Shown here: positions 1 through 7,730 of the stretch, piece after piece | Numbering within the stretch: position 1 is the stretch's first letter | How the letters are laid out: the number at the start of each line of letters is the position of its first letter | Virus record (IMG/VR): IMGVR_UViG_3300028840_001407 | Span: 1-24,199 of that record | From: a virus | DNA: 24,199 bases | Reading direction: 5' to 3' (one strand) | Position numbers and translations under genes: made by a program | The notes under the pieces: model-generated | Database searches by the model: none | Told to the model about the DNA's origin: nothing | What the model saw: the letters and a program-made list of their open reading frames with translations, nothing else

Positions 1-255
1 CGTTCCAGCATTGTCGGAATCATAGGAAAGAGTTGATCCATGATGAACCAGTAATGTTTTTCTGAAATTGAAAATCTTTTTAGGAACATTCGCCAATTGT
101 GTTCCATATTTCTTGAATCCGCGGCGCGTTTCTGTTGTGCCTTCGCGATCAATGACCACGTTGTTAGCAATCAATAACGCCCCTTGCGGAACCTCGCCCA
201 ACTGATTTGGGAACGTGTAGAGTCCCTTGGCTTTTAAATCAAGAGTTTGTGGCAT
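1..255 (-). CDS. Putative tail nozzle / tubular protein, N-terminal part (runs off left edge)
   Basis: The ATG at 255-253 overlaps the stop of the preceding neck-like gene by one base (TAATG), and 85 codons stay open to the window edge. The protein begins MPQTLDLKAKGLYTF and continues through a segment reading NVVIDREGTTETRRGF. The pattern 'PNxLGxVPxGALxxANNVVIDRxGxxExRRGF' is what I associate with the N-terminus of phage tail nozzle/hub proteins (T7 gp12-like or equivalents in environmental podoviruses). In those the large beta-rich protein closes the tail tube. The position directly after the presumed neck/adaptor gene fits. Only the first 85 residues are visible, so the assignment rests on a short motif and synteny; a generic minor structural protein is the alternative. 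Confidence 0.45.
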   Translation of the reverse strand, partial: MPQTLDLKAKGLYTFPNQLGEVPQGALLIANNVVIDREGTTETRRGFKKYGTQLANVPKKIFNFRKTLLVHHGSTLSYDSDNAGT

Positions 256-1202
256 TACCAAACACCTCTCCGACGGGATCCAAACCCACTTGACCAGTCC
301 AAAATCCCATTTCTGTTATTTACTTTCAGCGTGGAACCTTTAACCCTTGGGGTTAATGTTTTAATGAATTTGTTTTCAAGTCGGGTGGCCGCGGCATAGG
401 CATTATCAAGTCCCTTCGGATCCGTTAAGCCCTCCAAGGCTTTGACGCCACCCAATTGGGCCAGCCATCCAAAAGCGTTATATGGAATCTGTGGCACGGG
501 TGAAAATCGAGTTTCAACAACCCACATTCCAAGAGCCAAATCTGTCGGCAATGGATCATCGAAAGTAAGAACATTCGTAACGATGCTATTGATCGAATAA
601 TCATCCCCAAGCGATATAAAAAGCGGTTCATTGTGGATAAAGTCAAATTTGGTGCTTGTGGTCCATGAACTTGGAGCGGATGAGACGGTCACTTGTTGGA
701 GAGTTGGATTGATGGCAATAATGGTAGAAGCTTCTGATTTTAAAACAAGATCACCTGGCAATCTCTCAATTCGAAATCGTAATTGGTAACCCGCCACATT
801 GGCCAAGTCCTCTGGAAATAAAACAACGCTATCGTTCTCAATATAAAAGCCAAAAAGACGATTGTTTGTCCTTGCGGGGTTATTTTTAATGGCATCGTAA
901 GTCAGACGCGGCAATTCCACCTCTTGTTCTGAAGCATCCAACAAAACAACGTCACGAAGACCACCACCAATGGCTCTGGTTGGGATTCGATATCGATTTG
1001 TTGTCACATCGATTGGCACGTCAACAATTTGGACAAAATAATCCTCACGCGCGGAGGTAATTGCGGGAACAATGGTATCCTGAAGTTCATTGCTCATTAA
1101 TTGGACAAGTTGAGCCGTTGAATAAAGCGGTTGCGTCGTTGGCATTGAAACACGGAGTTTCAAGTCTTCCACTAAGTGTTGAGCCGAAAAATCTTTTGGC
1201 AT
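255..1202 (-). CDS. Putative head-tail adaptor / neck protein (315 aa)
   Basis: This is a 315-residue soluble protein. Its N-terminal third contains helices followed by a strand-rich region with the segment YRIPTRAIGGGLRDV (about residues 71-85). That segment is a recurrent signature of a structural protein beside the portal/nozzle genes in environmental podoviruses. The family is usually unannotated; I infer a connector role from its place just upstream of the presumed nozzle gene and its size. The stop overlaps the next start (TAATG), and its own ATG lies one base after the preceding stop, so it is translated as part of a coupled series. There is no membrane segment or catalytic motif. A minor head protein would be an equally acceptable reading. 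Confidence 0.5.
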   Translation of the reverse strand: MPKDFSAQHLVEDLKLRVSMPTTQPLYSTAQLVQLMSNELQDTIVPAITSAREDYFVQIVDVPIDVTTNRYRIPTRAIGGGLRDVVLLDASEQEVELPRLTYDAIKNNPARTNNRLFGFYIENDSVVLFPEDLANVAGYQLRFRIERLPGDLVLKSEASTIIAINPTLQQVTVSSAPSSWTTSTKFDFIHNEPLFISLGDDYSINSIVTNVLTFDDPLPTDLALGMWVVETRFSPVPQIPYNAFGWLAQLGGVKALEGLTDPKGLDNAYAAATRLENKFIKTLTPRVKGSTLKVNNRNGILDWSSGFGSRRRGVW

Positions 1203-1203
1203 T

Positions 1204-1671
1204 TTAATCCCCCTTCATTCCATGTTCCTTGAAATATTTCTCCCAGGCATCGTGAATCAATCGCCTGGCGTTTTCAGGCAACATTCCAACGCATTCCTTA
1301 AGGCAATCAACACCCAATTGATACGTTTTCTTGTCTTTTGACGTTAATCCATCGATCAAATGATCAAGAAAATACTTGTCTGGATATTCATAGCCAGCCG
1401 ATGCGTTGTTTTGAATGGCCATATCAAGCTTTTGTTGCGAATCCGCCTTTGGCTCTTCTTTTGGCTTCGATGGTTCAACCTCAATTTCAATCTCAATCAT
1501 TGAAATCGACGGATCATGCCTGACCGCATCCTTTGTGACACGTTCCAGACGGGGATCGACATCATCCTTCATCCCCTGAAATGCCCTCTTTATGTCTTGT
1601 TCTACGGTTTGGTTGTCCTGAGTCCTGGGATACTTAGGAAACCCGTAGATTTCCTTCGTATTGGGTGCCAT
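1204..1671 (-). CDS. Hypothetical virion-region protein (155 aa), acidic linker
   Basis: I do not recognise this 155-aa protein. A basic/polar N-terminal part (residues 1-55) is followed by an alternating Ile/Glu stretch (IEIEIEVEP near 59-67) and a Lys/Glu/Pro-rich linker. A helical C-terminal part (about 95-155) includes YPDKYFLDHLIDGL and a Cys-containing helix. The ATG directly follows the TAA of the upstream gene, and the stop is one base from the next start, so it is coupled on both sides. Its place between the fibre and the neck gene suggests a minor virion or assembly factor, perhaps internal, but nothing in the sequence proves this. Confidence 0.5.
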   Translation of the reverse strand: MAPNTKEIYGFPKYPRTQDNQTVEQDIKRAFQGMKDDVDPRLERVTKDAVRHDPSISMIEIEIEVEPSKPKEEPKADSQQKLDMAIQNNASAGYEYPDKYFLDHLIDGLTSKDKKTYQLGVDCLKECVGMLPENARRLIHDAWEKYFKEHGMKGD

Positions 1672-2034
1672 TTATTGATACCGAGAAGCAATGAGTTTCA
1701 ATAAACGATTATCAATACGTTTTTTCTCAGGAACGGTGCCTTTCATCCCAGCCACAGGCCCAACCTGATCCGATTCTCCCGTTCTCTCAGTGTCACCAAT
1801 GAGATTGGCTTGCTCGCTTGCGGGCAACCCAATACTGACATCGCCAGGGCCATTCTCAGCGTTTTGCAACCCTTCGACAGCCATTTGCCCGAGAACCATT
1901 TGATTCAATTTGTTCTCGTCAATTTGGCCCTCGTCTTTTCCCTTTGATCTCTTGCGAACAAACTTAGACGGGGATGACGGATTCCCCCCAAAGTCCATTC
2001 CTGACAAGTCGTGCATATCTCGATAAGCTGGCAT
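1672..2034 (-). CDS. Hypothetical basic/disordered virion-region protein (120 aa)
   Basis: I place the start at the ATG at 2034, giving MPAYRDMHDLSGMDF. It has a strong GGGAGG ribosome binding site about 8 nt upstream and lies just after the preceding stop at 2036. A longer reading from 2091 would overlap the upstream gene by over 50 bases. The protein is low in hydrophobic residues. A Lys/Arg/Ser cluster (FVRKRSKGK) sits near residues 25-35, then a short helix, then a Gly/Pro/Glu-rich presumably unstructured segment, and a basic helix at the C-terminus (NRLLKLIASRYQ). Function is unknown; it belongs to the run of small late genes between fibre and neck. Confidence 0.55.
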   Translation of the reverse strand: MPAYRDMHDLSGMDFGGNPSSPSKFVRKRSKGKDEGQIDENKLNQMVLGQMAVEGLQNAENGPGDVSIGLPASEQANLIGDTERTGESDQVGPVAGMKGTVPEKKRIDNRLLKLIASRYQ

Positions 2035-2035
2035 T

Positions 2036-2377
2036 TTATTTCCCTCCCTTGGCTTTTTGTTCTTCCTCATACTTCTTTTCGGAATCAACAAGTTTCTTAT
2101 AAAGCTGTCCGACCATCGCGGCTGGCCACTTCAGCGGGTTTTTGTCCAAGGCGTTTTTGATTTTGTTGAATTCCGCGTCTTCCAACTCAATATCCGCCCC
2201 GTCAACTCCCAGCTTCAATCCAACTTCGACATACTCCATGGCCTCAATACCACTTTCCGCCACATGGTTGGATATCACCGCGCGATACAAAAACCGAAAC
2301 TTCCCCCCTTCGGCTTTTTTATCACTCTCGTTGATTGTGTCTTGTAATTTTTCATCTATGCCATAGATCTTCTTCAT
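2036..2377 (-). CDS. Hypothetical helical protein (113 aa)
   Basis: This is a 113-aa mostly helical, acidic protein with no membrane segment. The middle reads GVDGADIELEDAEFNKIK, resembling the helix-loop-helix found in small tail-assembly chaperone-like or gp-type phage proteins, but I cannot name a family. The last 30 residues are a Lys/Glu-rich helix that could form a coiled coil. The start has a clear purine-rich site (GGAGAGG) just before the ATG. It sits in the late cluster immediately downstream of the fibre and a 91-aa gene, so a structural or assembly accessory role is a reasonable inference. Confidence 0.5.
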   Translation of the reverse strand: MKKIYGIDEKLQDTINESDKKAEGGKFRFLYRAVISNHVAESGIEAMEYVEVGLKLGVDGADIELEDAEFNKIKNALDKNPLKWPAAMVGQLYKKLVDSEKKYEEEQKAKGGK

Positions 2378-2387
2378 TTCCTCTCCT

Positions 2388-2663
2388 TTATGCTGACGTT
2401 ATATTTAGCTCAGATTCAGAAACAGGTCGTTGGGTATCCTGTGCGGTTTCACCCGATTCCCTGACTTCCTGATTTACCGCTTCCCCTTTTATCCATTCAA
2501 CAACTTTCCGTTTGTTAAATGCCACTTTGGTTTCAGGGTTTGGTATCATGCTTCCTGGATTACCTGGATCTTCAATTTGATCCTGATATTCCCATCGACG
2601 ACCCAAAAGATTGTTTACCCTAACCCCAATTCCGTCGGGAAATTCAATTATGATTTGTGCCAT
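2388..2663 (-). CDS. Small hypothetical phage protein (91 aa)
   Basis: The protein begins MAQIIIEFPDGIGVRVNN and contains IPNPETKVAFNKRKVVEWIK near residues 40-59. Small proteins of this build ('MAQIIIEFPD...NPETKxxFxKRKxxE') recur next to tail fibre genes in environmental phages; no function is established that I know of. A strand-rich N-terminus is followed by one amphipathic helix and a polar tail. The ATG lies one base after the fibre's TAA, so it is very likely translated by the same ribosomes. It may be a fibre accessory or chaperone, but this is inference from position only. Confidence 0.55.
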   Translation of the reverse strand: MAQIIIEFPDGIGVRVNNLLGRRWEYQDQIEDPGNPGSMIPNPETKVAFNKRKVVEWIKGEAVNQEVRESGETAQDTQRPVSESELNITSA

Positions 2664-2664
2664 G

Positions 2665-5637
2665 TTATGCGGCCTCCTTTAACTCTTTGATTTCTTTTTC
2701 AAGCTCCTCAATCTTTTCGGCATTCGATTTAATTTTTCCAACAACATCAAATCCATCGAATGTTTTGAAGCTGTTCGCATAAATGGTGCCATCCAATTCG
2801 AAACGAACAACCATTTCTTTTTCTTTGTTCAGGAACTGGATTCCAATATATGAATGCTCCTTCATCCATTCCGCGGATTTAGTGAACACGTCTTCAGCCG
2901 AACATGGATACTCGCGAATGATCCATCCATTCTGAAATCCATAGTCAGCACCGTTAATCAACACGCTCCGAACATCGGACCATCGTGTTGAAGCCTGGCC
3001 GCAACTTTTCTGGCCATCTGAAACAGGGCCAAAATAGTTTGTATTCATCTTGTATAACTGACCGCCAGCGATTGCATAATCAATATTTGCCGTGCCAGAG
3101 AAATATATTCCTGTGTCCGTATCATCTTTATTCGCCAGAGTTGGGCTTGTATTTGATCCTGGCCGCAACCTTAAATATCCAGTGCTATTTATTGCGAATA
3201 CTTGCGAAGATCCAGACGAAAGGTCAAATGCACCATTCTGATAAAATCGCCAGTATGTTCCAGACACGTTAGACCCAAAGTAGAAACCTTCTGTGAAATC
3301 TGAGCAACGGAAAGTGAAATTCGCCATCGTTTGGGCGGCGGTTCCGATAGAGCCTGAGTTGCTTACGTTTCGACCGTCAGTATAAGTTCCAGTCTGTCCA
3401 TTTGGATATTTTTGAAACACCAACGAACCAATTGTTGTCCCCGTTGATAAATTCCTCAATTGAATACCACAACGAGCGGCGGTGGGAGATGAGCGGGAAT
3501 TATTTATTCGTAACCATGTATCATCATTTTCTTCGCCATTTCGAATAATATCAAGGCCAATATCATCAACGGAGTTAAACTGAGAAGTAATTTCTGTGTC
3601 AGCTTCCCAAACAGCCACAATTCTATTTGTGAATCCATCGGCGTTTGAAATTACCAGTGGATCGCCAGTAACGGAGTTGTCTATTCCCATATACCAGGCT
3701 TGAAGGCCAGGCAATGTCCATCTCAAGGTAGGATCCCCCGCGCTCGACCCTCCACCCCAAAGAGTTAAAAGTGGCCGCGATCCCGCCGTGTTTGAAAGGT
3801 TCCTGACGCGCAACTCATTGATTCCGCCAGCAAAATCCGTGTAACCAACAATCACTTCATTTATTGTTGAAGATGACGGATTCATTCGAATCATTTGATA
3901 ATTTGTTGCGGTGGCTGAATTGTAAAGATAAATCGACGTTCCATCGTTTAATGCGGCTGGCACATTGAACTTGGCCGCGATCTGTCCATTGGTGCTGATA
4001 TAAACAGGATAATTCCCAGTCGCTTGAATATTGAATGAGCTGGCAATCCCCATGAATGTCCCACCGCCCGCATCGGTTTCAGTTTCAATTCCAATGCGAT
4101 GTTGAACACCTCCGAAATTTTGAAACCCAATCCAACTCGCTTTTCCTGTGGCATTAACATCCAGAATCATTCTTGCGTCATATGCTGGATTCCCCAGATA
4201 AAATGGGACATCACTGTTTAATTGAATGTTTAGAGAACTTGCGGGCCCAAGAAATGCGCCACCGCCAGTGTCATTTGTAGTCTCTATTCCAAGCGTATGG
4301 GTTACGGTGCTATTTTCGAATGAGATAGAAGCGATTTTGTCCGCATCCTGTGCTTCAATATGAATCTTCGCATTGCCAGAGACATTTTGAATACTAAAAA
4401 GCGCATCCGCCGCTTTATCAAACGAACCTTCAATGTCACCATCTTGTTGAAAATTCCAATAAGTTCCAGCAATATTGGAACTGAAATAAATACCATTAGT
4501 GACGCTCCCAAAGTCAAATACCATACTGTTGAATGCTTGGGCCGCCGCGCTGAATCGAACGGTATTTGTCAATCCAATTCCAGAGAGATAAGTCCCAGTT
4601 GTTGCGGCTGGATATTTCCTGATAACAAACTGGCCCGTTCCTGTTGTGCTATACGTTTCGAGGCTCAGGCCTGTCCAGACACCATCGGTATTGTCCGTGT
4701 TGCTCAATTGAATTTGAAGATATCCCGTATAATTCCTGGACATCAATATCTCATCGGTGTTGTTTGTTGACAATAAGATTTGGTCATCAACCGTGGTATT
4801 GGTCGCTGGATAATAAGCGAAATAACTTGCCACACCAGAATTGACAGTTCCCGATCCAACAGGTGACAACCATTGAAGTTGACCGCCCGCTTGATAGGAT
4901 AGATATTCGCCAGGTGAGCCCGCGGCGGCTGGCCAATAAAGGTTATATGTGGTAACCGCGGTCGGTGATCCTATCCCGACATATTCGGCCCCAACATCAT
5001 CAACAAAATGCAAGCGACCACCATTTGATGTTTTGATGTTATCGCCAGATATATTCCAGCCAAATGGAACAATAACACCGCTTGCATTTGTAATCATAAC
5101 CCTATCGGCGGTTAAAGCCGCCAGTTTTGTAAGGTCGATGGCCGCCGCGCTGTTTATCATCGAATTAACAATGTAATTGGGCGATAATGTCGCCACCCCA
5201 ACATTGCTCATGGTCCATGCCCCTGATATGGTTCGGGCTGTGGATGAGTTGGCCGCATCACCAACAAACATATCACCCGATGGCAATGTGTCCGATTCAA
5301 TAACAACACCGTTGAACATCAACTGGTCGGATGCGTTTACAGCCAATGCCAGATCGGCACCATTGGCCTGATTTCGCCACACAACGCTGTCTACCCTGGC
5401 AAGGCGCACAATGCCAGATTGGGCGATATTGGCTGTCCTCGATTTGTAATAAATCGATTCCAGACCAAAATTCGCGCCAAAGTCGACGTCGGCTGAGAGC
5501 GAGAAAAGGCCGCCTGTGGGTTGAAGAACACCATTGGGGATCGCAACCAAAAAATCGGTTACGTTTTGGCCCCAATCAGTATCGTTTACATCGGGGATCG
5601 TATAACTTGACCCGTTAAATGAAATAATTTGCGCCAT
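2665..5637 (-). CDS. Tail fibre / receptor-binding protein (990 aa)
   Basis: At 990 aa this is the longest protein in the window. The N-terminus (residues 1-110) has the recurring phage fibre opening: MAQIISFNGSSYTIPDV, then LSADVDFGANFGL and SGIVRLARVDSVVWRN, probably the part that docks to the tail. The body is Gly/Ser/Thr/Asn-rich beta structure with internal duplications: about 334-406 resembles 734-806 (both contain KYP...TGTY and GTYW), and about 421-485 resembles 496-550. The C-terminal part has STRWSDVRSVLINGADYGF (884-902), a module common at the distal end of fibres, then a coiled coil (about 968-990). A good AAAGGAG site precedes the ATG. It is expected to trimerise and recognise the host surface. 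No enzymatic motif was seen, so fibre fits better than depolymerase spike. Confidence 0.85.
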   Translation of the reverse strand: MAQIISFNGSSYTIPDVNDTDWGQNVTDFLVAIPNGVLQPTGGLFSLSADVDFGANFGLESIYYKSRTANIAQSGIVRLARVDSVVWRNQANGADLALAVNASDQLMFNGVVIESDTLPSGDMFVGDAANSSTARTISGAWTMSNVGVATLSPNYIVNSMINSAAAIDLTKLAALTADRVMITNASGVIVPFGWNISGDNIKTSNGGRLHFVDDVGAEYVGIGSPTAVTTYNLYWPAAAGSPGEYLSYQAGGQLQWLSPVGSGTVNSGVASYFAYYPATNTTVDDQILLSTNNTDEILMSRNYTGYLQIQLSNTDNTDGVWTGLSLETYSTTGTGQFVIRKYPAATTGTYLSGIGLTNTVRFSAAAQAFNSMVFDFGSVTNGIYFSSNIAGTYWNFQQDGDIEGSFDKAADALFSIQNVSGNAKIHIEAQDADKIASISFENSTVTHTLGIETTNDTGGGAFLGPASSLNIQLNSDVPFYLGNPAYDARMILDVNATGKASWIGFQNFGGVQHRIGIETETDAGGGTFMGIASSFNIQATGNYPVYISTNGQIAAKFNVPAALNDGTSIYLYNSATATNYQMIRMNPSSSTINEVIVGYTDFAGGINELRVRNLSNTAGSRPLLTLWGGGSSAGDPTLRWTLPGLQAWYMGIDNSVTGDPLVISNADGFTNRIVAVWEADTEITSQFNSVDDIGLDIIRNGEENDDTWLRINNSRSSPTAARCGIQLRNLSTGTTIGSLVFQKYPNGQTGTYTDGRNVSNSGSIGTAAQTMANFTFRCSDFTEGFYFGSNVSGTYWRFYQNGAFDLSSGSSQVFAINSTGYLRLRPGSNTSPTLANKDDTDTGIYFSGTANIDYAIAGGQLYKMNTNYFGPVSDGQKSCGQASTRWSDVRSVLINGADYGFQNGWIIREYPCSAEDVFTKSAEWMKEHSYIGIQFLNKEKEMVVRFELDGTIYANSFKTFDGFDVVGKIKSNAEKIEELEKEIKELKEAA

Positions 5638-5658
5638 GATGTTCTCCTTTGTCAGTTC

Positions 5659-6192
5659 TTATGCGGTTGCTGACCTTCCCAATTCAATATTTGTGACATC
5701 ACCTGAAGCACCACTTCCCAAGGTTGCGGCACCCGCGGTGATATTTCCTGTTGCGGTTGTGGTAATTGCATCACCAATCGCACCTTGCGTGGTTGCGGCC
5801 ACGGTGACAACGCCAGCCGCATATCCAGCGACAACAAAAATGTTGACGGTAGACAGCGAGTTGATTTTGTCAGCCAAATTCTTGGCTGTATCTTCAACAC
5901 TTGCGCCAATTTGAAACTCAGCGGCAAGCGTAGGCGATGTTCGTGCGGTTAAAGTCACACCGCCAATTACAGCGGTATCCCCATCCGCGGCGTTTGGGGC
6001 AATCGTAAATGTTCCATTCGATTGGACACCACCTGATTCGATGGTCAGGAATGAGCCACCGCGGCTTTTCAACCCCTCGATCCAGTTTGCCAGTCGACCG
6101 ACAACTCCCACATCATCCTTAATCGGATTAATATGATCGACATTGACCGCGCTGGCTTCACGTGTGTTGATAACTAATTTGAGTAAACCCAT
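5659..6192 (-). CDS. Putative head decoration / minor structural protein (177 aa)
   Basis: This 177-aa protein lies directly downstream of the major capsid gene, the usual place for a capsid-decorating protein. After about 55 residues it consists of an Ala/Thr/Gly-rich beta domain (about 60-157). It carries the repeating-strand pattern DTAVIGGVTLTA ... FQIGASVEDTAKNLADKIN ... VVTVAATTQGAIGDAIT. This module is widespread in phage structural proteins. No signal peptide or membrane segment is present. The ATG is preceded by AAAGGAG. A strong hairpin lies in the leader between it and the capsid gene (6219-6249). Decoration is inferred from domain style and location; a minor tail protein is possible. 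Confidence 0.6.
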   Translation of the reverse strand: MGLLKLVINTREASAVNVDHINPIKDDVGVVGRLANWIEGLKSRGGSFLTIESGGVQSNGTFTIAPNAADGDTAVIGGVTLTARTSPTLAAEFQIGASVEDTAKNLADKINSLSTVNIFVVAGYAAGVVTVAATTQGAIGDAITTTATGNITAGAATLGSGASGDVTNIELGRSATA

Positions 6193-6218
6193 TTTAATCT
6201 CCTTTGTTCATCCCCCCT

Positions 6219-6249
6219 GGGGGATCCAGGCATGAAGCCTGGAACTCCC
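6219..6249 (-). promoter_or_regulatory. Strong intercistronic RNA hairpin after the capsid gene
   Basis: The two arms 6225-6231 (tccaggc) and 6237-6243 (gcctgga) pair perfectly around a 5-nt loop. Beyond an A/A mismatch, five more pairs form (6219-6223 with 6245-6249, one of them G-T). No T-run follows on the minus strand; instead a purine run and the AAAGGAG site of the next gene follow. It is therefore unlikely to be a rho-independent terminator. It is more likely an mRNA-stabilising, processing or expression-balancing element at the 3' end of the highly expressed capsid message. Confidence 0.55.
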
Positions 6250-6269
6250 CCCCAGAGAGAATGTGTTTT

Positions 6270-7544
6270 TTAAACAGTGTTGACGATGTTCGTTAGCTTT
6301 ACGGTCCGTGCTGGGGTTTCCACAAAGATCGCTTGATCAGTGTAGGTCCGCAATTCAAAACCCGCGTTTGATGGCAAGTGCAAGAAGATTTCGTCTTCGC
6401 GACCTGGGGTCTTGAAGGAAATATCTTGCGCGCCCACGCGCCGCACCTTTTTGGGTGGGAACACGAACGCTTCGCCCTCTTTAACGCAATTGTGGGACAC
6501 CAATTCAATCGCACCATTTTGGTGGTAGAACGTGATGTTTTCCACACCGTTTTCCGCACGCTCACGCCGATAGGACCCGTCGTATTCACGAAGGGCGGCC
6601 AGATCGGAATTCACGTTGGCCCAGGTGTCTGGGTTCAGCAAACAAACAACCTTTTCGTTCAACCCACGTTGGACAGCTTTGGACACGCCGATTAACAATT
6701 TGCCCATTGTTAAGGCGACGTTGCCGACGCTGAACACGTTTCCAGCCCACAGATTGTAGTCGGTGGCCGAGATGTTGAACAGGGTTGCGGATGTGTTGGA
6801 CAGGATTTGATCGAGTCCATACATTTCCTTCGCAAACGAGCTGTTGAAATAGATATCAACGTCGTTGGCGTTTGCCAGAATGGCGGCGTCAAGCGCGGTG
6901 ATACCAGTCGCGGTTCCCGTAATGAGAAGTTTCCGATTGTTTGCGTCCACTTGCGTAACGGTAAAGATTGAGTCCGCACCCGAAGACACCAAAGTGGTGT
7001 TCGAGGTGTAGAAGTTCACTTTTGCCGTTTCGCTCCCTGACCAAATACCAGTCGCCCAATAAGCGGTGGTAAGAGTAACCAGGGTCGTGGTTGCGCTTGC
7101 GTTCGCGGACGAAGCACATTTGCCAAGTCCAGAACGTCCGTAAAGACAGGAAAGTTCAAGCCGTTTGGCCGAAGATTCCATCATGTTTTCAACCAACAAT
7201 TCAGTGGCCTTCACGAAGGCCTTTTTAGAATTGCTGGCTTTGGCGGCGGCGTCATAAGACAATGCAGATCGGAGAAGGATTTGTGATCCTTCCACCTGGG
7301 CATCTTGCATGTTCATGGACACCGCGTCGTTCAAAGCAAATGCACCCGCTGACGGTCCCGCATAGGTGAAACCATGTTCGTTGGACACGATGACAGGTTG
7401 ATGGTATTTGTTACCTTCTTCCTTATCGCGTTCAATGAACGGCACCATTTTGATGACCTTCGCAACCTCTGGAACGAGGTTTTGAATCACGTCAGCGTAG
7501 GCCTCTTTGAACAAGCCAGTAAGTTCGCTGGGTGTCGTTGTCAT
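6270..7544 (-). CDS. Major capsid protein (424 aa, HK97-fold, inferred)
   Basis: This 424-residue protein lies between the scaffold and decoration-like genes, in the standard order of a capsid module. The N-terminus (MTTTPSELTGLFKEAYAD) leads into a helical region and then a strand-rich body. The middle contains an Ala/Thr/Ser-rich insertion around the segment YGRSGLGKCAS. A late segment reads GAIELVSHNCVKEGEAFVFP, the typical beta-rich 'P-domain' style end where coat proteins recite their polymer-binding strands. Size, composition and synteny match coat proteins of P22/N4-like podoviruses. It has the best ribosome binding site in the region (TTAAGGAG, about 9 nt before ATG), as expected for the most abundant virion protein. 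No protease motif is present, so maturation cleavage is not implied. Confidence 0.82.
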   Translation of the reverse strand: MTTTPSELTGLFKEAYADVIQNLVPEVAKVIKMVPFIERDKEEGNKYHQPVIVSNEHGFTYAGPSAGAFALNDAVSMNMQDAQVEGSQILLRSALSYDAAAKASNSKKAFVKATELLVENMMESSAKRLELSCLYGRSGLGKCASSANASATTTLVTLTTAYWATGIWSGSETAKVNFYTSNTTLVSSGADSIFTVTQVDANNRKLLITGTATGITALDAAILANANDVDIYFNSSFAKEMYGLDQILSNTSATLFNISATDYNLWAGNVFSVGNVALTMGKLLIGVSKAVQRGLNEKVVCLLNPDTWANVNSDLAALREYDGSYRRERAENGVENITFYHQNGAIELVSHNCVKEGEAFVFPPKKVRRVGAQDISFKTPGREDEIFLHLPSNAGFELRTYTDQAIFVETPARTVKLTNIVNTV

Positions 7545-7595
7545 TTTAAGTTCTCCTTAATTTATTTTTCGTTCCCGTTCGGTATTATTTCCGCT

Positions 7596-7717
7596 GGATA
7601 GCCGTAGCGTCCACGTTTTTATTCCCGATCAGTAACACACTTCACTTTCATGGTGCCGCGCTTCGGATGGCCGTAGCGTCCGAGTCGTCAGCATGGGGTT
7701 GGATGGCCGTAGCGTCC
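7596..7717. repeat. Three copies of a 17-bp direct repeat between scaffold and capsid genes
   Basis: The + strand copies are 7596-7612 (ggatagccgtagcgtcc), 7665-7681 and 7701-7717 (both ggatggccgtagcgtcc). Two are identical and the third differs by one base. Start-to-start spacings are 69 and 36 bases, both multiples of three. They fill most of the roughly 186-base gap (7545-7730), the largest non-coding stretch in the window. No gene is convincing there. They could be protein- or RNA-binding sites controlling capsid expression, a phage promoter family, or the remnant of a degraded coding repeat. Confidence 0.85.
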
Positions 7718-7730
7718 TTCCCCGTTGAAA

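Noticed and set aside
7545-7730. 17-bp repeats as a CRISPR array
   Set aside because: Units are too short, spacers are unequal (19 and 52 bases), only three copies occur and no cas genes are present.
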